DNA of 64,000 nt from the NCBI RefSeq assembly GCF_008122205.1, contig NZ_PHNJ01000009.1, positions 62,001 through 126,000 on the forward strand, given 5' to 3'. This document shows positions 34,158 through 43,753 of the stretch, piece after piece (position 1 is the stretch's first letter; the number at the start of each line of letters is the position of its first letter). The stretch is from Natronococcus pandeyae. Lineage in GTDB: Archaea > Halobacteriota > Halobacteria > Halobacteriales > Natrialbaceae. Position numbers and translations under genes: made by a program. The notes under the pieces were generated by a model. That model saw only the letters and a program-made list of their open reading frames with translations, did not search any database and was not told the DNA's origin.

Positions 34158-35783
34158 ATGGATGGTTCGACCGACGGAGAGGACCTTCGTCTACTCGTCA
34201 TCGGCCTCGACGCCGGCTGTCGCCCGGTACTCGAGCCACTGTTCGAGGCCGGCGAGATTCCAACGTTACAACGGCTGTTCGAGACCGGAACCAGCGGCCC
34301 GCTCGAGTCGCAGATTCCGCCGTGGACGGCCAGCGCCTGGCCCTCGATGTACACCGGGAAGAATCCCGGTAAGCACGGCGTTTTCGACTTTCTCTCGTTC
34401 GACGGCTACGACTGGAACGTGGTCAACTCGACGCACGTCCGCGAGCGACCGGTCTGGGAACTCCTGAGCGAGCACGGGATCTCGAGCGTCGTCGTCAACC
34501 TCCCCGTAACGCATCCGGCGCGGGAGTTCGACGGCGCGTTGATCCCGGGGATGACCGCGCCCGAGGAGCCGGACTGTCATCCGGAAGGGATCCTCGAGGA
34601 CGTCGAGAAGGCCTGCGGCGAGTACCGGATCTACCCCCAGAGCGGTCCCGAACCGGACCGATCGATCGAGGGCTACGAGCGGACGGTCGAACTCCGGGGG
34701 AAAGCGTTTCGCTATCTCTGCCGACGTTTCGAGCCCGAGTTCGGGTTCCTCCAGTTCCAGCAGACCGACTCGATCTTCCACGAACGCCCGGGCGAGAAAG
34801 ACGTCGTCGAGGCCGTCTACCGCGAGGTGGACCGACAGATCGCGGAGACGATCGAGCGCCACGATCCGGAGAACGTGCTGATCGTCAGCGATCACGGGAT
34901 GGGAAAAGTCACCGGCCACGAGTTCCGGGTCAACGAGTTCCTCCGCGACGACGGGCATCTCACCGGACGGAAGGGCGGCGAGGGGATGCCCGACTGGTCG
35001 CGTGCCTGGGAGAACGACCTCCTCGAAGGCGAGGACGCGGGCGAGCACGAGACGAGTCCGCTCGAGCGGTCGATGAACGTCGCCGCGAAATTCGGGATCA
35101 CCACCCAGCGTGTCGCCAACGCGCTCGACCGGGTCGGACTGAAGGAGCCGATCGGCCAACGCGTGCCGAACGACGCGATCCGCGCGGCCAGTATGCAGGT
35201 CGACTTTCCGAACTCTCGGGCGTACGTTCGCTCGAAGAGCGAACTCGGGATCCGGATCAACCTCGAGGGGCGCGAGCCGAACGGTCAGGTGCCCCACTCC
35301 GAGTACGAGACCGTCCGTGAGGAACTCATCGAGAAGTTGGCGGCGGTCCGAACGCCGGACGGCGAGCCGATGTTCGACGCGGTCGAACCGCGGGAGCACT
35401 ACTTCAGTGGTCCATTTCTCGACAACGGCCCCGACATCGTGACCGTCCCCGCCGGGTTCGACAACGCGATCGCCGCCGATCTCGACCAGCCCACGTTCGG
35501 TGAGCCAATGGAGCCCTGGAACCACAAGCAGACCGGCGTCGTCGCGGCCGCCGGTTCCGCGTTCGACGAGACGGCGTCGCTCGAGGGAGCGACGATCTTC
35601 GACGTCGCGCCGACGATCTGTTCCCTGTTCGACGTTCCGATCGACACGGAGATGGACGGAACGACGCTGCCGGTCGTCGAGGAGAGCACGGTAACGAAGT
35701 ACCCGGCCTACGAGCCGGAGCCGATCACCGTCACCGACGATGCGGCCGTCGAGGATCGGCTTTCAGACCTGGGGTATCTCTGA
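34158..35783 (+). CDS. Alkaline-phosphatase-superfamily phosphodiesterase/transferase, second copy
   Basis: 541 aa from ATG 34158. Metal Asp in LLVIGLDAGC, the nucleophile region PPWTASAWPSMYTGKNPGKHGVFDF, IVSDHGMGKVTGHEF and a late NHKQTG (His ligand) follow the order seen in the 15278 gene. It also ends with VEDRLSDLGYL. No export signal is seen. A FemAB/GNAT gene follows after 2 bases, so the two are probably one transcript. It is likely to act on phosphate-containing surface-glycan intermediates; the substrate is unknown. Confidence 0.85.
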   Translation: MDGSTDGEDLRLLVIGLDAGCRPVLEPLFEAGEIPTLQRLFETGTSGPLESQIPPWTASAWPSMYTGKNPGKHGVFDFLSFDGYDWNVVNSTHVRERPVWELLSEHGISSVVVNLPVTHPAREFDGALIPGMTAPEEPDCHPEGILEDVEKACGEYRIYPQSGPEPDRSIEGYERTVELRGKAFRYLCRRFEPEFGFLQFQQTDSIFHERPGEKDVVEAVYREVDRQIAETIERHDPENVLIVSDHGMGKVTGHEFRVNEFLRDDGHLTGRKGGEGMPDWSRAWENDLLEGEDAGEHETSPLERSMNVAAKFGITTQRVANALDRVGLKEPIGQRVPNDAIRAASMQVDFPNSRAYVRSKSELGIRINLEGREPNGQVPHSEYETVREELIEKLAAVRTPDGEPMFDAVEPREHYFSGPFLDNGPDIVTVPAGFDNAIAADLDQPTFGEPMEPWNHKQTGVVAAAGSAFDETASLEGATIFDVAPTICSLFDVPIDTEMDGTTLPVVEESTVTKYPAYEPEPITVTDDAAVEDRLSDLGYL

Positions 35784-35785
35784 GA

Positions 35786-36796
35786 ATGAGCGTCGAAATC
35801 ACCGTTCTGGATCCGGTCGACGACGCCGACGAGTGGAACCGCTACGTCGAGCGCTCGGAGGGCTCGAACCCGTTCAATCGAGCGGAAGCGCTCCGACTGC
35901 AGGCCGACGACACCGAAACGACCCTCCATCTGCTCACCGGTTTCAAGGGACAGGAAGCCGTCGGGATCTTTCCGGTCTTCGAGTACGTCAAGGGGCCGAT
36001 CACCGGTGCCTTCTCGCCCGCCCCCCGTTCCTGGTCGTGTTACGTCGGACCGTCGGTGTTGAACGTCGGGAAGCTCAAACAGCGCAAGGCCGATCGGCGC
36101 ATCCAGCGGTTCGTCGAGGGCTGTCTCGAGTGGATCGACACCGAACTCTCGCCACAGTACGCGAGGTTCTTCGCCGCGGAGTTCGACGACATCCGTCCGT
36201 TCGTCTGGAACGAGTACGACGTCGAACCGAGCTGTACCTACGTCGTCGACCTCGAGGGAAGCGAGGACGAACTGCTGAAACGGTTCAGCAGCGATGCACG
36301 GAACAACGTCCGGAACGCCGACGAGGACGCCTACGTCATCGAGGAGGGCGACAACGACGACGTCGAACGCATCGTCGAGCAGGTCGCCAACCGCTACGAG
36401 AACCAGGGTCGTTCGTTCCAGTTGAACCCCGACTTCGCTCGTGCGGTGCACGAACAGCTTCCCGACGGCGCGATACGGCCGTACGTCTGCCGGGTCGACG
36501 GCGAGTTCGTCGGCGGCATCCTGGTCGTCGAATCGCGAACCACTCGGTACCGCTGGCAGGGCGGCGTCAAACCGGACACCGAGATCGACCTCCCGATCAA
36601 CGACCTCCTCGATTGGCACGTCATGCGCGACGGGCTCCGAGACGGCCTCGACCACTACGACCTCGTCGGTGCCGGCGTGCCGAGCATCAACCGCTACAAG
36701 GCGAAGTTCAACCCGCGACTCGAGACCAACTACACGATCACGTCCGGTTCGTACGGGCTCGACCTGCTGATCGACCGGTACCGAAAGCTCCGCTAG
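35786..36796 (+). CDS. FemAB-like GNAT family transferase
   Basis: 336 aa. Two GNAT-like halves; the second (about 150-325) has LEGSEDELLKRFSSDARNNVRNADE, VCRVDGEFVGGILVVE and the family end YDLVGAGVPSINRYKAKFNP, as in FemAB/BioF2-type (Acetyltransf_6) proteins found in polysaccharide clusters. The enzyme may add an amino-acid or acyl group to a sugar. Co-transcription with the AP-superfamily gene is likely (2-base gap). A T5 tract follows the stop. Confidence 0.82.
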   Translation: MSVEITVLDPVDDADEWNRYVERSEGSNPFNRAEALRLQADDTETTLHLLTGFKGQEAVGIFPVFEYVKGPITGAFSPAPRSWSCYVGPSVLNVGKLKQRKADRRIQRFVEGCLEWIDTELSPQYARFFAAEFDDIRPFVWNEYDVEPSCTYVVDLEGSEDELLKRFSSDARNNVRNADEDAYVIEEGDNDDVERIVEQVANRYENQGRSFQLNPDFARAVHEQLPDGAIRPYVCRVDGEFVGGILVVESRTTRYRWQGGVKPDTEIDLPINDLLDWHVMRDGLRDGLDHYDLVGAGVPSINRYKAKFNPRLETNYTITSGSYGLDLLIDRYRKLR

Positions 36797-36800
36797 CGTC

Positions 36801-36805
36801 TTTTT
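36801..36805 (+). terminator. T-tract terminator
   Basis: Five T, four bases after the FemAB-like stop codon; a typical archaeal T-rich termination signal. Confidence 0.45.
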
Positions 36806-36868
36806 CGCCGCTACCGAGATCGGCCGTTAGAGAACAGTCGTCGTCCCGTCTCGCGTTCTCGAGACTGA

Positions 36869-37126
36869 TTACTCCTCGATCCAGTACTTCGACTGGCGCG
36901 CGTCGGTGAGACTGACGCGACTGGCGACCAGGCCGTGGTCCTCGAGTTTGCCGAGCGCGTACCGGACCGTCCGAGGACAGAGCCGGGACTCGGCCGCGAT
37001 CTCCTCCTGGGTCATCGACTCCTCGTACTCGAGAACCTTGTAGACGAGTTTCGAACTGGGCGGAAGCTCCCAGACAGTGGAGTCGGCATCCGTCTCCTTT
37101 TCGGCGTCCTGTTCGGTCGTACTCAT
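36869..37126 (-). CDS. Winged-helix transcriptional regulator
   Basis: 85 aa from ATG 37126; the upstream extension is basic and was rejected. An acidic N-terminal tail precedes a compact wHTH: LVYKVLEYEESMTQEEIAAESRLCPRTVRYALGKLEDHGLV, with the wing SRVSLTDARQSKYW. It is of the MarR/TrmB-like type common in haloarchaea as stand-alone regulators. It lies between the FemAB gene and the phosphohexomutase gene and is transcribed away from the latter. The target is unknown. Confidence 0.82.
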   Translation of the reverse strand: MSTTEQDAEKETDADSTVWELPPSSKLVYKVLEYEESMTQEEIAAESRLCPRTVRYALGKLEDHGLVASRVSLTDARQSKYWIEE

Positions 37127-37606
37127 CGGTGGCGAGAGCGACCGGTAGCTCCGGTTCGCTCGGATACGGGGGTGTTCGTCGCCTCGGTACGACCCTTGAG
37201 GACTCGAAACGTCGGAAACCTCGCGTGTGGGCGGGAAGCGTCTCGCTCTGCGTACATTCCTGTTTCGACGTAGCGTCACGGCGACGTATATACGATAGCG
37301 ACAGTTCAAAACCATAGGGGGTGACTACCGTCGACTCGACGGCACAGTCGAACCGGAATCCGTGCTTACTGCCGGACAGAAGTCAGTGAGACGTCGGTCG
37401 CGAAATTCCGGCCGCTACCGCTGGTGACGTCCGAGATCGAGCGACCGATCTTCGAATCGTTCTGTCCGGCAGTATACTCGGTAGCGACCGAACCAGGATC
37501 TGATGGCCGACCGACGGCCGTCGAGACGTCATTGCGAGCGAGTGATCGACGGAGGACGGACGGTAGTCGACACATATTAACCCGGTGGCCATCGTCACGA
37601 ACGTGT
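37127..37606. other. Divergent intergenic region
   Basis: No gene recognised. The core promoter of the phosphohexomutase is ATATTAA at 37574-37580 (27-33 bases before the ATG), so this gene uses a canonical box, not the ATAACAAA element. Confidence 0.5.
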
Positions 37607-38941
37607 ATGTTCGGGACCAGTGGTATTCGTGGAACCGTCGGAACGGACGTTACGGCCGAACTCGCACTCGCTGTCGGCCGCGCGGTCGCGTCCGATGGAT
37701 ACGAGCGCGTCGTCGTCGGCCGCGACGTTCGTGACAGCGGGCGGACGCTCGTCGACGCTCTCGCCGCAGGACTCGCCGAGTGTGGCGCCGACGTCCTCGA
37801 GGTCGGCGTCGAGGCGACGCCGACGGTCGCCCGATCGATCGAACACCTCGAGGCCGACGCGGGGATCGTCGTTACGGCCTCGCACAACCCCAAGACCGAC
37901 AACGGGATCAAACTCTGGACGCCCTCGGGGAAAGCGTTCGGTCCCGAGAAACGGACGTCGATCTCCCGCCGCGTCCGCGAGGACGACTACGACCTGGCCG
38001 ACTGGAACGGGCAGGGGCACAGAGAACACCGCGACGGCATCCGGGAGTATCACGCAGCCCGAATCGAGGAGGCAGTCGAACTCGAGGGCGAACCGAGTGT
38101 CATCGTCGACATCGGGAACGGAACCGGAGCCATTACGGCCGCGGTGCTGTCCCGACTCGGCTGTACCGTCCAGACGCTGAACGGACAGCCCGACGGCTCG
38201 TTCCCGGGACGGCCGAGCGAACCGAACCGGGAGACGCTCGAGACGCTCATGACCGTCGTCGAGGGGACGGACGCAGATCTCGGAATCGCCCACGACGGCG
38301 ACGCGGATCGGATGATGGCGGTCGACGAGACGGGGACGTTCGTTCCGAAGGACGCGTTGCTCGCCCTGTTCGCCCGCAACGCGGCAGGCGAGGGCGACCG
38401 GGTCGCAGCACCCGTCGATACGAGTCTCGCGGTCGACGACGCGCTGTCGGCCGTCGGTGCCACCCTCACCCGGACACAGGTCGGGGACGTCTACGTGGCG
38501 GAACGAACGACCGAGAAGGACGTCGTCTTTGGCGGCGAACCGAGCGGGGCGTGGATCTGGCCGGAGGAGAGCCGCTGTCCCGACGCGCCGCTGGCCGCCT
38601 GCAAACTCGTCGAACTGGTCTCGACGGATGGACCGCTTTCGGCACTCGCCGACGAAATCGAGCAGTATCCGATCCGACGAGCGTCGGTTGAGGTCGCGGA
38701 TAAGGGTGCCGTCATGGACGAAATCGGGACGGTAGTCAGCGACCGATACAGCGATGTCGATACGCTGGACGGTGTACGCGTCGAGACGGACGACGGCTGG
38801 TTCCTGATTCGTGCGAGCGGAACCGAACCGGTGGTTCGGGTGACGGCAGAAGCGCGGGACGAATCCGATGCAGACGCGGTGTTCGAGACCGCGACGGATC
38901 TCGTACGGAGTGTAGCGGACGCGGCTCGTTCAGCCGAATAA
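37607..38941 (+). CDS. glmM: Phosphohexomutase (phosphoglucosamine/phosphomannomutase family)
   Basis: 444 aa from ATG 37607 (MFGTSGIRGTVG). Catalytic phosphoserine Ser92 in TASHNPKTDNG, metal loop DGDADR, sugar-binding GGEPSGAWIWP and the C-terminal phosphate loop RASGTEPVVRV are all present and in order. With GlmU-like (39625) and GlmS (41132) nearby, phosphoglucosamine mutase is the most likely activity. Archaeal members often accept several hexose phosphates, so the symbol is tentative. Confidence 0.88.
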   Translation: MFGTSGIRGTVGTDVTAELALAVGRAVASDGYERVVVGRDVRDSGRTLVDALAAGLAECGADVLEVGVEATPTVARSIEHLEADAGIVVTASHNPKTDNGIKLWTPSGKAFGPEKRTSISRRVREDDYDLADWNGQGHREHRDGIREYHAARIEEAVELEGEPSVIVDIGNGTGAITAAVLSRLGCTVQTLNGQPDGSFPGRPSEPNRETLETLMTVVEGTDADLGIAHDGDADRMMAVDETGTFVPKDALLALFARNAAGEGDRVAAPVDTSLAVDDALSAVGATLTRTQVGDVYVAERTTEKDVVFGGEPSGAWIWPEESRCPDAPLAACKLVELVSTDGPLSALADEIEQYPIRRASVEVADKGAVMDEIGTVVSDRYSDVDTLDGVRVETDDGWFLIRASGTEPVVRVTAEARDESDADAVFETATDLVRSVADAARSAE

Positions 38942-39033
38942 CGCTCCCGACGCAGGGAAGAATCGTCTGACCCGACAGAACGGTCAACAGGCGCGGGCGC
39001 GGTACGAGCGGGCGCGAGGTCAGTGCTAATCGC

Positions 39034-39243
39034 CTATCGACGCTCTTCCGGAATGAAGTCGGATGTCTTCATCTCCCGGTACGTCGCGCAGTCGGGACAG
39101 GCGTGGACGACGTCCCGGTTGTCGCCGAAGACCCGTGCAAACTGCCGAGTAACCTGGTTATCGCAGTTCACACAGCGCGGCGCGGTCGTTTGCTGCCCGG
39201 ACGACATCGGAGTCCACTTCACGTCGGTTGATTCCGTCGACAT
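39034..39243 (-). CDS. DUF7563 zinc-ribbon protein
   Basis: 69 aa from ATG 39243. Four cysteines in two pairs (CVNCDNQVTRQFARVFGDNRDVVHACPDC, positions of the pairs near 25/28 and 50/53) form one zinc ribbon, followed by TYREMKTSDF. It matches the small DUF7563 proteins of haloarchaea; the function is unknown. A TATA-like TATTAAATA lies about 30 bases upstream. Confidence 0.8.
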   Translation of the reverse strand: MSTESTDVKWTPMSSGQQTTAPRCVNCDNQVTRQFARVFGDNRDVVHACPDCATYREMKTSDFIPEERR

Positions 39244-39624
39244 CACCAGCGACTAATCATAGAACGGTATTTAATATAGACGGCATAACGGATTCACTGA
39301 AAATTAGTCCGATATTTCACCCACATTTGGTCTGTAACAGGGGTAACGAGGGGGTGTGCCGAGATCGGCGTCGTTACGGGTTCGATCCGTGGAAATTCTA
39401 CCTTTCTGAACAGTAATGCACCCGTTAACGAGGCAGAAACAGCGATATCGGGGAAACCGGGCACCGATCGCGTCCGAGGTACCGGAGGTGTACTCGTGCC
39501 AGGCCGGGGAACGCGGTCGTCGGCTCCGTCGTGCTCGCAGTCTCGGCGAGACCGACCGACATCTCAGCCCGGCGGACGATTAGCGTCTGTATATTAATCG
39601 GGGCTATCCAACAATGCAGATGCA
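39244..39624. other. Divergent intergenic region
   Basis: A/T-rich near both genes. A TATATTAAT box at 39588-39598 precedes the GlmU-like ATG by 27-37 bases. A word resembling a tRNA T arm near 39378 does not fold. No gene seen. Confidence 0.5.
39588..39598 (+). promoter_or_regulatory. TATA box of the GlmU-like gene
   Basis: TGTATATTAAT at the expected distance for a nearly leaderless transcript starting at ATG 39625. Confidence 0.6.
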
Positions 39625-40806
39625 ATGAAAGCTGTCGTTCTCGCAGCAGGACAAGGAACGCGGATTCGACCACTCTCTGCCTCAGTACCGAAACCAATGC
39701 TGCCCGTCGCCGACCGCCCCCTCGCCGCCCACACCGTCGACGCCGCCGTCGACGCCGGTGCGGACGAAATCATTCTCGTCATCGGCTACGAGGCCGAGAC
39801 AGTCGAGGAGTACTTCGGTTCCGAGTATCGCGGCGTCCCCGTCTCGTACGCGATCCAGGAGGAACAGGCTGGGACGGCACACGCCGTCAACGCCGCCAGC
39901 GAGCACCTCGAGGGTCCCTTCGCCGTACTCAACGGCGACAACCTCTACGACCAGGCGGCGATCGACCGGTTGTTTGCGGAGTGTCCGGCGATCTGTGCCA
40001 TCGAGGTCGAGGAACCGAGCAACTACGGCGTCCTCAGCACGAACGACGGAGTGATCACCGACATCGTCGAGAAGCCGGCAGATCCACCGACGAACCTCGC
40101 GAACGCGGGAGCCTACGCGTTTCCGGCGGAGGCGAAGAAGTGGCTCGACGTCCCCGCGAGCGAACGCGGCGAGCACGAGATCACGGACGTGGTCGCGAAA
40201 GTGATCGATCAGTTCACCGTCTCGCCGGTCACGCTCGAGCGCTGGATGGACGTCGGCCGCCCCTGGGAGCTGCTCGAGGCCAACGAGTGGAAGCTTGGCG
40301 AACTCGAGGGGCGTATCGAGGGAGACGTGAGCGACGCAGCCCACCTGGAAGGGAACGTGGTCGTCGAAGCGGGAGCGACCGTCAAGCCCGGCGCCCTGAT
40401 CGAGGGGCCGGCGCTAGTACGGTCGGGCGCGACGGTCGGCCCGAACGCGTACGTCCGCGGTGCGACACTGATCGGGGAGGGGGCGAAGGTCGGGAACGCG
40501 GTCGAGGTAAAGAACAGCGTCGTCTCGCGTGACGCGTCGATCGGTCACCTCTCGTACGTCGGCGACAGCGTCCTCGGACGCGACGTTAACTTCGGTGCTG
40601 GGACGAACGTCGCCAACCTCCGGCACGATGACGGCGACGTGAAGTTTACTGTGAAAGGTGACCGGGTCTCGACGAACCGCCGAAAGTTCGGCGTGGTCGT
40701 CGGCGACGGCGCCAAGACCGGAATCAACACGAGCCTGACGCCCGGACTGAAACTCGACACCGGTGCGACGACGATGCCCGGCGAAGTCGTCGAACGCGAT
40801 CGATAG
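39625..40806 (+). CDS. glmU: GlmU-like bifunctional sugar-1-phosphate nucleotidyltransferase/acetyltransferase
   Basis: 393 aa. The N-terminal nucleotidyltransferase signature LAAGQGTRIRPLSASVPKPMLP, NGDNLYD and VEKPADPP is followed by a left-handed beta-helix from about 235 (VVEAGATVKPGALIEGPALV, VGPNAYVRG, LSYVGDSVLGRDVNFGAGT). Domain order and length fit archaeal GlmU-type proteins, which acetylate GlcN-1-P and couple it to UTP to give UDP-GlcNAc. The motif order also fits a dTDP-sugar synthase fused to a beta-helix. GlmS next door supports the UDP-GlcNAc reading. Confidence 0.87.
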   Translation: MKAVVLAAGQGTRIRPLSASVPKPMLPVADRPLAAHTVDAAVDAGADEIILVIGYEAETVEEYFGSEYRGVPVSYAIQEEQAGTAHAVNAASEHLEGPFAVLNGDNLYDQAAIDRLFAECPAICAIEVEEPSNYGVLSTNDGVITDIVEKPADPPTNLANAGAYAFPAEAKKWLDVPASERGEHEITDVVAKVIDQFTVSPVTLERWMDVGRPWELLEANEWKLGELEGRIEGDVSDAAHLEGNVVVEAGATVKPGALIEGPALVRSGATVGPNAYVRGATLIGEGAKVGNAVEVKNSVVSRDASIGHLSYVGDSVLGRDVNFGAGTNVANLRHDDGDVKFTVKGDRVSTNRRKFGVVVGDGAKTGINTSLTPGLKLDTGATTMPGEVVERDR

Positions 40807-41131
40807 GGGCCAACACCGGCGATATCGCTCCGTTTCCTCCCGTTGCATCGCACACAACCATTATAACTCGGGTGAAGGGTTTATGTCCTTGTGCATTGCT
40901 AGCTCGTCTGGAGGGTGGTGATCGAGCCCGACACTCGATGGCCGCGGGCCCTCCACAGACGATTCCAATCGCGTTCGGGTACGGGCCGCGAGAGCTGCCG
41001 TCGGGGGCGAGACGATGGGGGTGGTCTCGAGCCCCGATCTCTCGGCGACCCGTTCGCGAGCCGGCAGGCGCCGAATCAACGGCGCGCGGAGGAACTGTTC
41101 TGTGTAACTCGTGAGTCGTGACCGCGGACTG
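40807..41131. other. Convergent spacer
   Basis: Between the 3' ends of glmU and glmS. TTATAACTCGG near 40861 followed by a 12-codon ATG frame (40882) looks like a promoter with a mini-ORF, but the frame after it is basic and not credible. Nothing else seen. Confidence 0.4.
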
Positions 41132-42946
41132 TTACTCGACGGTCACGCTTTTCGCGAGGTTTCGCGGCTTGTCGATCGGGCGATCGAGGAAATTCGCGGC
41201 GTGATAGGAGACCAGTTGCAACTGGACGTTCGCGAGCAGTCCCGCGAGCGCCGCGCTGGTATCGGGAATCTCGAGGTGTGCGTCCGCTATTTCGACCGCC
41301 GGATGGTCGTCCGGACAGACCGCGATGAGCGGTGCACCGCGAGTCTGGGCTTCCTCGGCGTTTTTCAGCGTCTTCTCGTCCTCGTCGCCGGTGAAGACGG
41401 CGAACACCGGCGTCTCCGACGTCACCAGCGCGAGCGGTCCGTGTTTGAGTTCGCCAGAGGCGAATCCTTCGGCGTGCTCGTAGGTGATCTCCTTGAACTT
41501 GAGCGCGCCCTCGAGCGCGACCGGATAGCCGAGACCCCGGCCGATGAAGAAGTACGACCGGCTTCCCCGGTAGCGGTCGGCGATCGACGCGGCATCAGAC
41601 GATTCGAGGACCCGCTCGATCTCGTCGGGCATCGCCGCGAGATCCGGCAGGAGCGACTCGAGGTCCGCCGGCGGTTTCCCCCGCCGGTCGGCGGCGATCC
41701 GCTGGCCGAGCAACGTGAGCATCACGGCCTGCGAGGAGAACGTCTTGGTCGCGGCGACGCCGATCTCCGGCCCCGCGCGGATGAACAGCGCGTCGTCGGC
41801 CTCACGCGCGGCGGTCGAGCCGACGACGTTCGTAACCGTCACCGTGTACGCGCCGTTCGCCCTGGCCTGGCGAAGCGCGCTCAGGGTATCCGCGGTCTCG
41901 CCGCTCTGGGTGACGGCGACCACGAGCGTTTCGTCGTCGACCGGCGGCGCGGCGACGCTGTACTCGTTGGCGAGCAGCGCGGTCGAGTGGACGCCGGCCT
42001 GGTTGAGCGAGAGCGAGCCGTACAGCGCGGCGTGATAGGAGGTACCACAGGCGACGAACTGGACACTCGAGACGTCCGCGAACGTGCCCGGCCCGAAGTC
42101 GGCCAGCGCGATCCGGCCGTTCTCGGGGTCGATCCGGCCCTCGATCGCCTGGGCGAGCGACGTCGGCTGTTCGTGGATCTCCTTTTTCATGTAGTGGTCG
42201 TACTCGCCCTTGCCGGCTTCTTCGGGATCCCACTCGACGGTCTCGGGTTCGCGGTCGACCGGGTTCCCCTCGAGGTCCGTGAACTCGACGCCGTCCTCGT
42301 CGACGATTACGACGTCGCCGTCCTCGAGGTAAACCACGCTGTCGGTGTACTCGAGGAAGGCGGGGACGTCGCTCGCGAGGAAGTACTCGCCGTCCTCGAT
42401 CCCGACGACGAGCGGCGACCCCTGTCGGGCCGCGTAGAGGACGTGTTCACCGGAGAACATCGCCGTAATCGCGTAGCTTCCCTCCAGTTCCTCGATCGCT
42501 CGCCGGAAGGCCGCCTCGTTCTCGAGTCCTCCGTCGAGATAGTACTGGATGAGGTGCGGAACGACCTCGGTGTCGGTGTCGCTCGTGAACTCGTAGCCGT
42601 TGTCTTGCAGTCGGGACCTGAGTGCCGCGTAGTTCTCGATGATCCCGTTGTGGACGACGGCGACGTCTTCGGTGCTATCCGTGTGCGGGTGGGCGTTCTC
42701 GTCGGTCGGCGGTCCGTGCGTGCTCCAGCGGGTGTGGCCGATTCCGACGGCGCCTTCGAGCGACTCGTTTTCGATCGAGTCGATCAGCGTCTCGACTTTC
42801 CCCGAACGCTTCTGGACGTCGATACCGGAGCCGTTCTGGACGGCGACGCCCGCCGAGTCGTAGCCACGGTACTCGAGATTCTCGAGGCCGGTGAGGAGCG
42901 TCTCGAGCGCGTTGCCGTCACCGACGCGGCCGATGATTCCGCACAT
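41132..42946 (-). CDS. glmS: Glutamine--fructose-6-phosphate aminotransferase
   Basis: 604 aa from ATG 42946 (MCGIIGRVGD). A 118-codon upstream extension is open but basic, and the catalytic Cys2 must be N-terminal. The glutaminase domain (HTRWSTHGPPTDENAHPH, VVHNGIIENYAALR) is followed by two SIS domains (FVACGTSYHAALYG, VTQSGETADTLSALRQA, SRSYFFIGRGLGYPVALEGALKFKEI) and the C-terminal PRNLAKSVTVE. It makes glucosamine-6-phosphate, the first step to UDP-GlcNAc. Confidence 0.97.
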   Translation of the reverse strand: MCGIIGRVGDGNALETLLTGLENLEYRGYDSAGVAVQNGSGIDVQKRSGKVETLIDSIENESLEGAVGIGHTRWSTHGPPTDENAHPHTDSTEDVAVVHNGIIENYAALRSRLQDNGYEFTSDTDTEVVPHLIQYYLDGGLENEAAFRRAIEELEGSYAITAMFSGEHVLYAARQGSPLVVGIEDGEYFLASDVPAFLEYTDSVVYLEDGDVVIVDEDGVEFTDLEGNPVDREPETVEWDPEEAGKGEYDHYMKKEIHEQPTSLAQAIEGRIDPENGRIALADFGPGTFADVSSVQFVACGTSYHAALYGSLSLNQAGVHSTALLANEYSVAAPPVDDETLVVAVTQSGETADTLSALRQARANGAYTVTVTNVVGSTAAREADDALFIRAGPEIGVAATKTFSSQAVMLTLLGQRIAADRRGKPPADLESLLPDLAAMPDEIERVLESSDAASIADRYRGSRSYFFIGRGLGYPVALEGALKFKEITYEHAEGFASGELKHGPLALVTSETPVFAVFTGDEDEKTLKNAEEAQTRGAPLIAVCPDDHPAVEIADAHLEIPDTSAALAGLLANVQLQLVSYHAANFLDRPIDKPRNLAKSVTVE

Positions 42947-43753
42947 CAGCGGATCGCTGCCCCCCCGGACCGCCCGGTGTGGCGGCCTCCATCTGCTCTC
43001 GCATCGAGTGTCGTCCTCGGTTTTTGTTGTGGGCGTACAGTCCGTCGAATGGTCCCCCGTATCGGTCGTGCTCGTGTCATAGGTAGTCGTTCGTCCGTGA
43101 CGATTGTTCGAAAGAGCGAACGAGACACGGACATGAGACACGCTAAACCCACCTGAACCCATTACTATAGACGGACTACCGGAACCTGTAGCAGTCGAAT
43201 ACTTCGTTCGTGACGTTTCGGTACTGATCGCCACCGCCAGTAGCTGTGTTGTCCACACATTCAGAGATGTCTGAACAAGTGTTTGATTCTGTACCGACAC
43301 GTTCGAAGACGGTGGCCGAATTCTTCGAGAGACATCGGTATGTCAACCGAACGCACGAACCGATCGGTAGTATGGCGGGGAAAACAGCGAGTATCGGTCG
43401 ATGAACTGCGGGTATGCCGAGCGAACGATCGCGGCAGAAACTGTCGAATCACGCGCTCGGAAAGAACAAACCACGAGACCCGACGAGGTGAACGGATGAA
43501 AGTGAACATTTGACTACCAAATACCTAAAGGGACACGCTTACTTCCTCCTTTTTTCGTTGTTGCATCGAACTCGTTACTCCTCCCCGCATCAAAGTCCGA
43601 TATCCGACATTTTATTACCTGTCCTCACTATCTCTCGCTCACGACTACTCTACACGGAGCCAGATCGGCCCGACATTCGTCTCCCCTGCCACTATCGATG
43701 TCACGACACGTGCGAACGAACCCGCAAGCCGCCGACAGCCAGTCGTCCTCACA
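42947..43753. other. Gene-poor, A/T-richer region
   Basis: The longest non-coding stretch of the window. It contains one small frame (43267-43404, listed separately) and otherwise nothing I recognise. The base composition is lower in G+C than the flanking genes, which would fit an old insertion or decayed gene. Confidence 0.5.
43267..43404 (+). CDS. Short ORF, possible gene fragment
   Basis: 45 aa, MSEQVFDSVPTRSKTVAEFF and on. The first 25 residues look like a natural protein N terminus; the end does not. I recognise no family. It may be the 5' remnant of a decayed gene. Confidence 0.25.
   Translation: MSEQVFDSVPTRSKTVAEFFERHRYVNRTHEPIGSMAGKTASIGR

Noticed and set aside
39370-39395. GGGTTCGATCC, resembling a tRNA T arm
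   Set aside because: The stem does not pair correctly and no D or anticodon arm is found.
40882-41121. Promoter-like TTATAAC with a mini-ORF and a following frame
   Set aside because: The downstream frame is basic and has no motif. The GTGA junction is common by chance in G+C-rich DNA.
41111-43156. 681-codon plus-strand frame
   Set aside because: Antisense to glmS; no recognisable domain.
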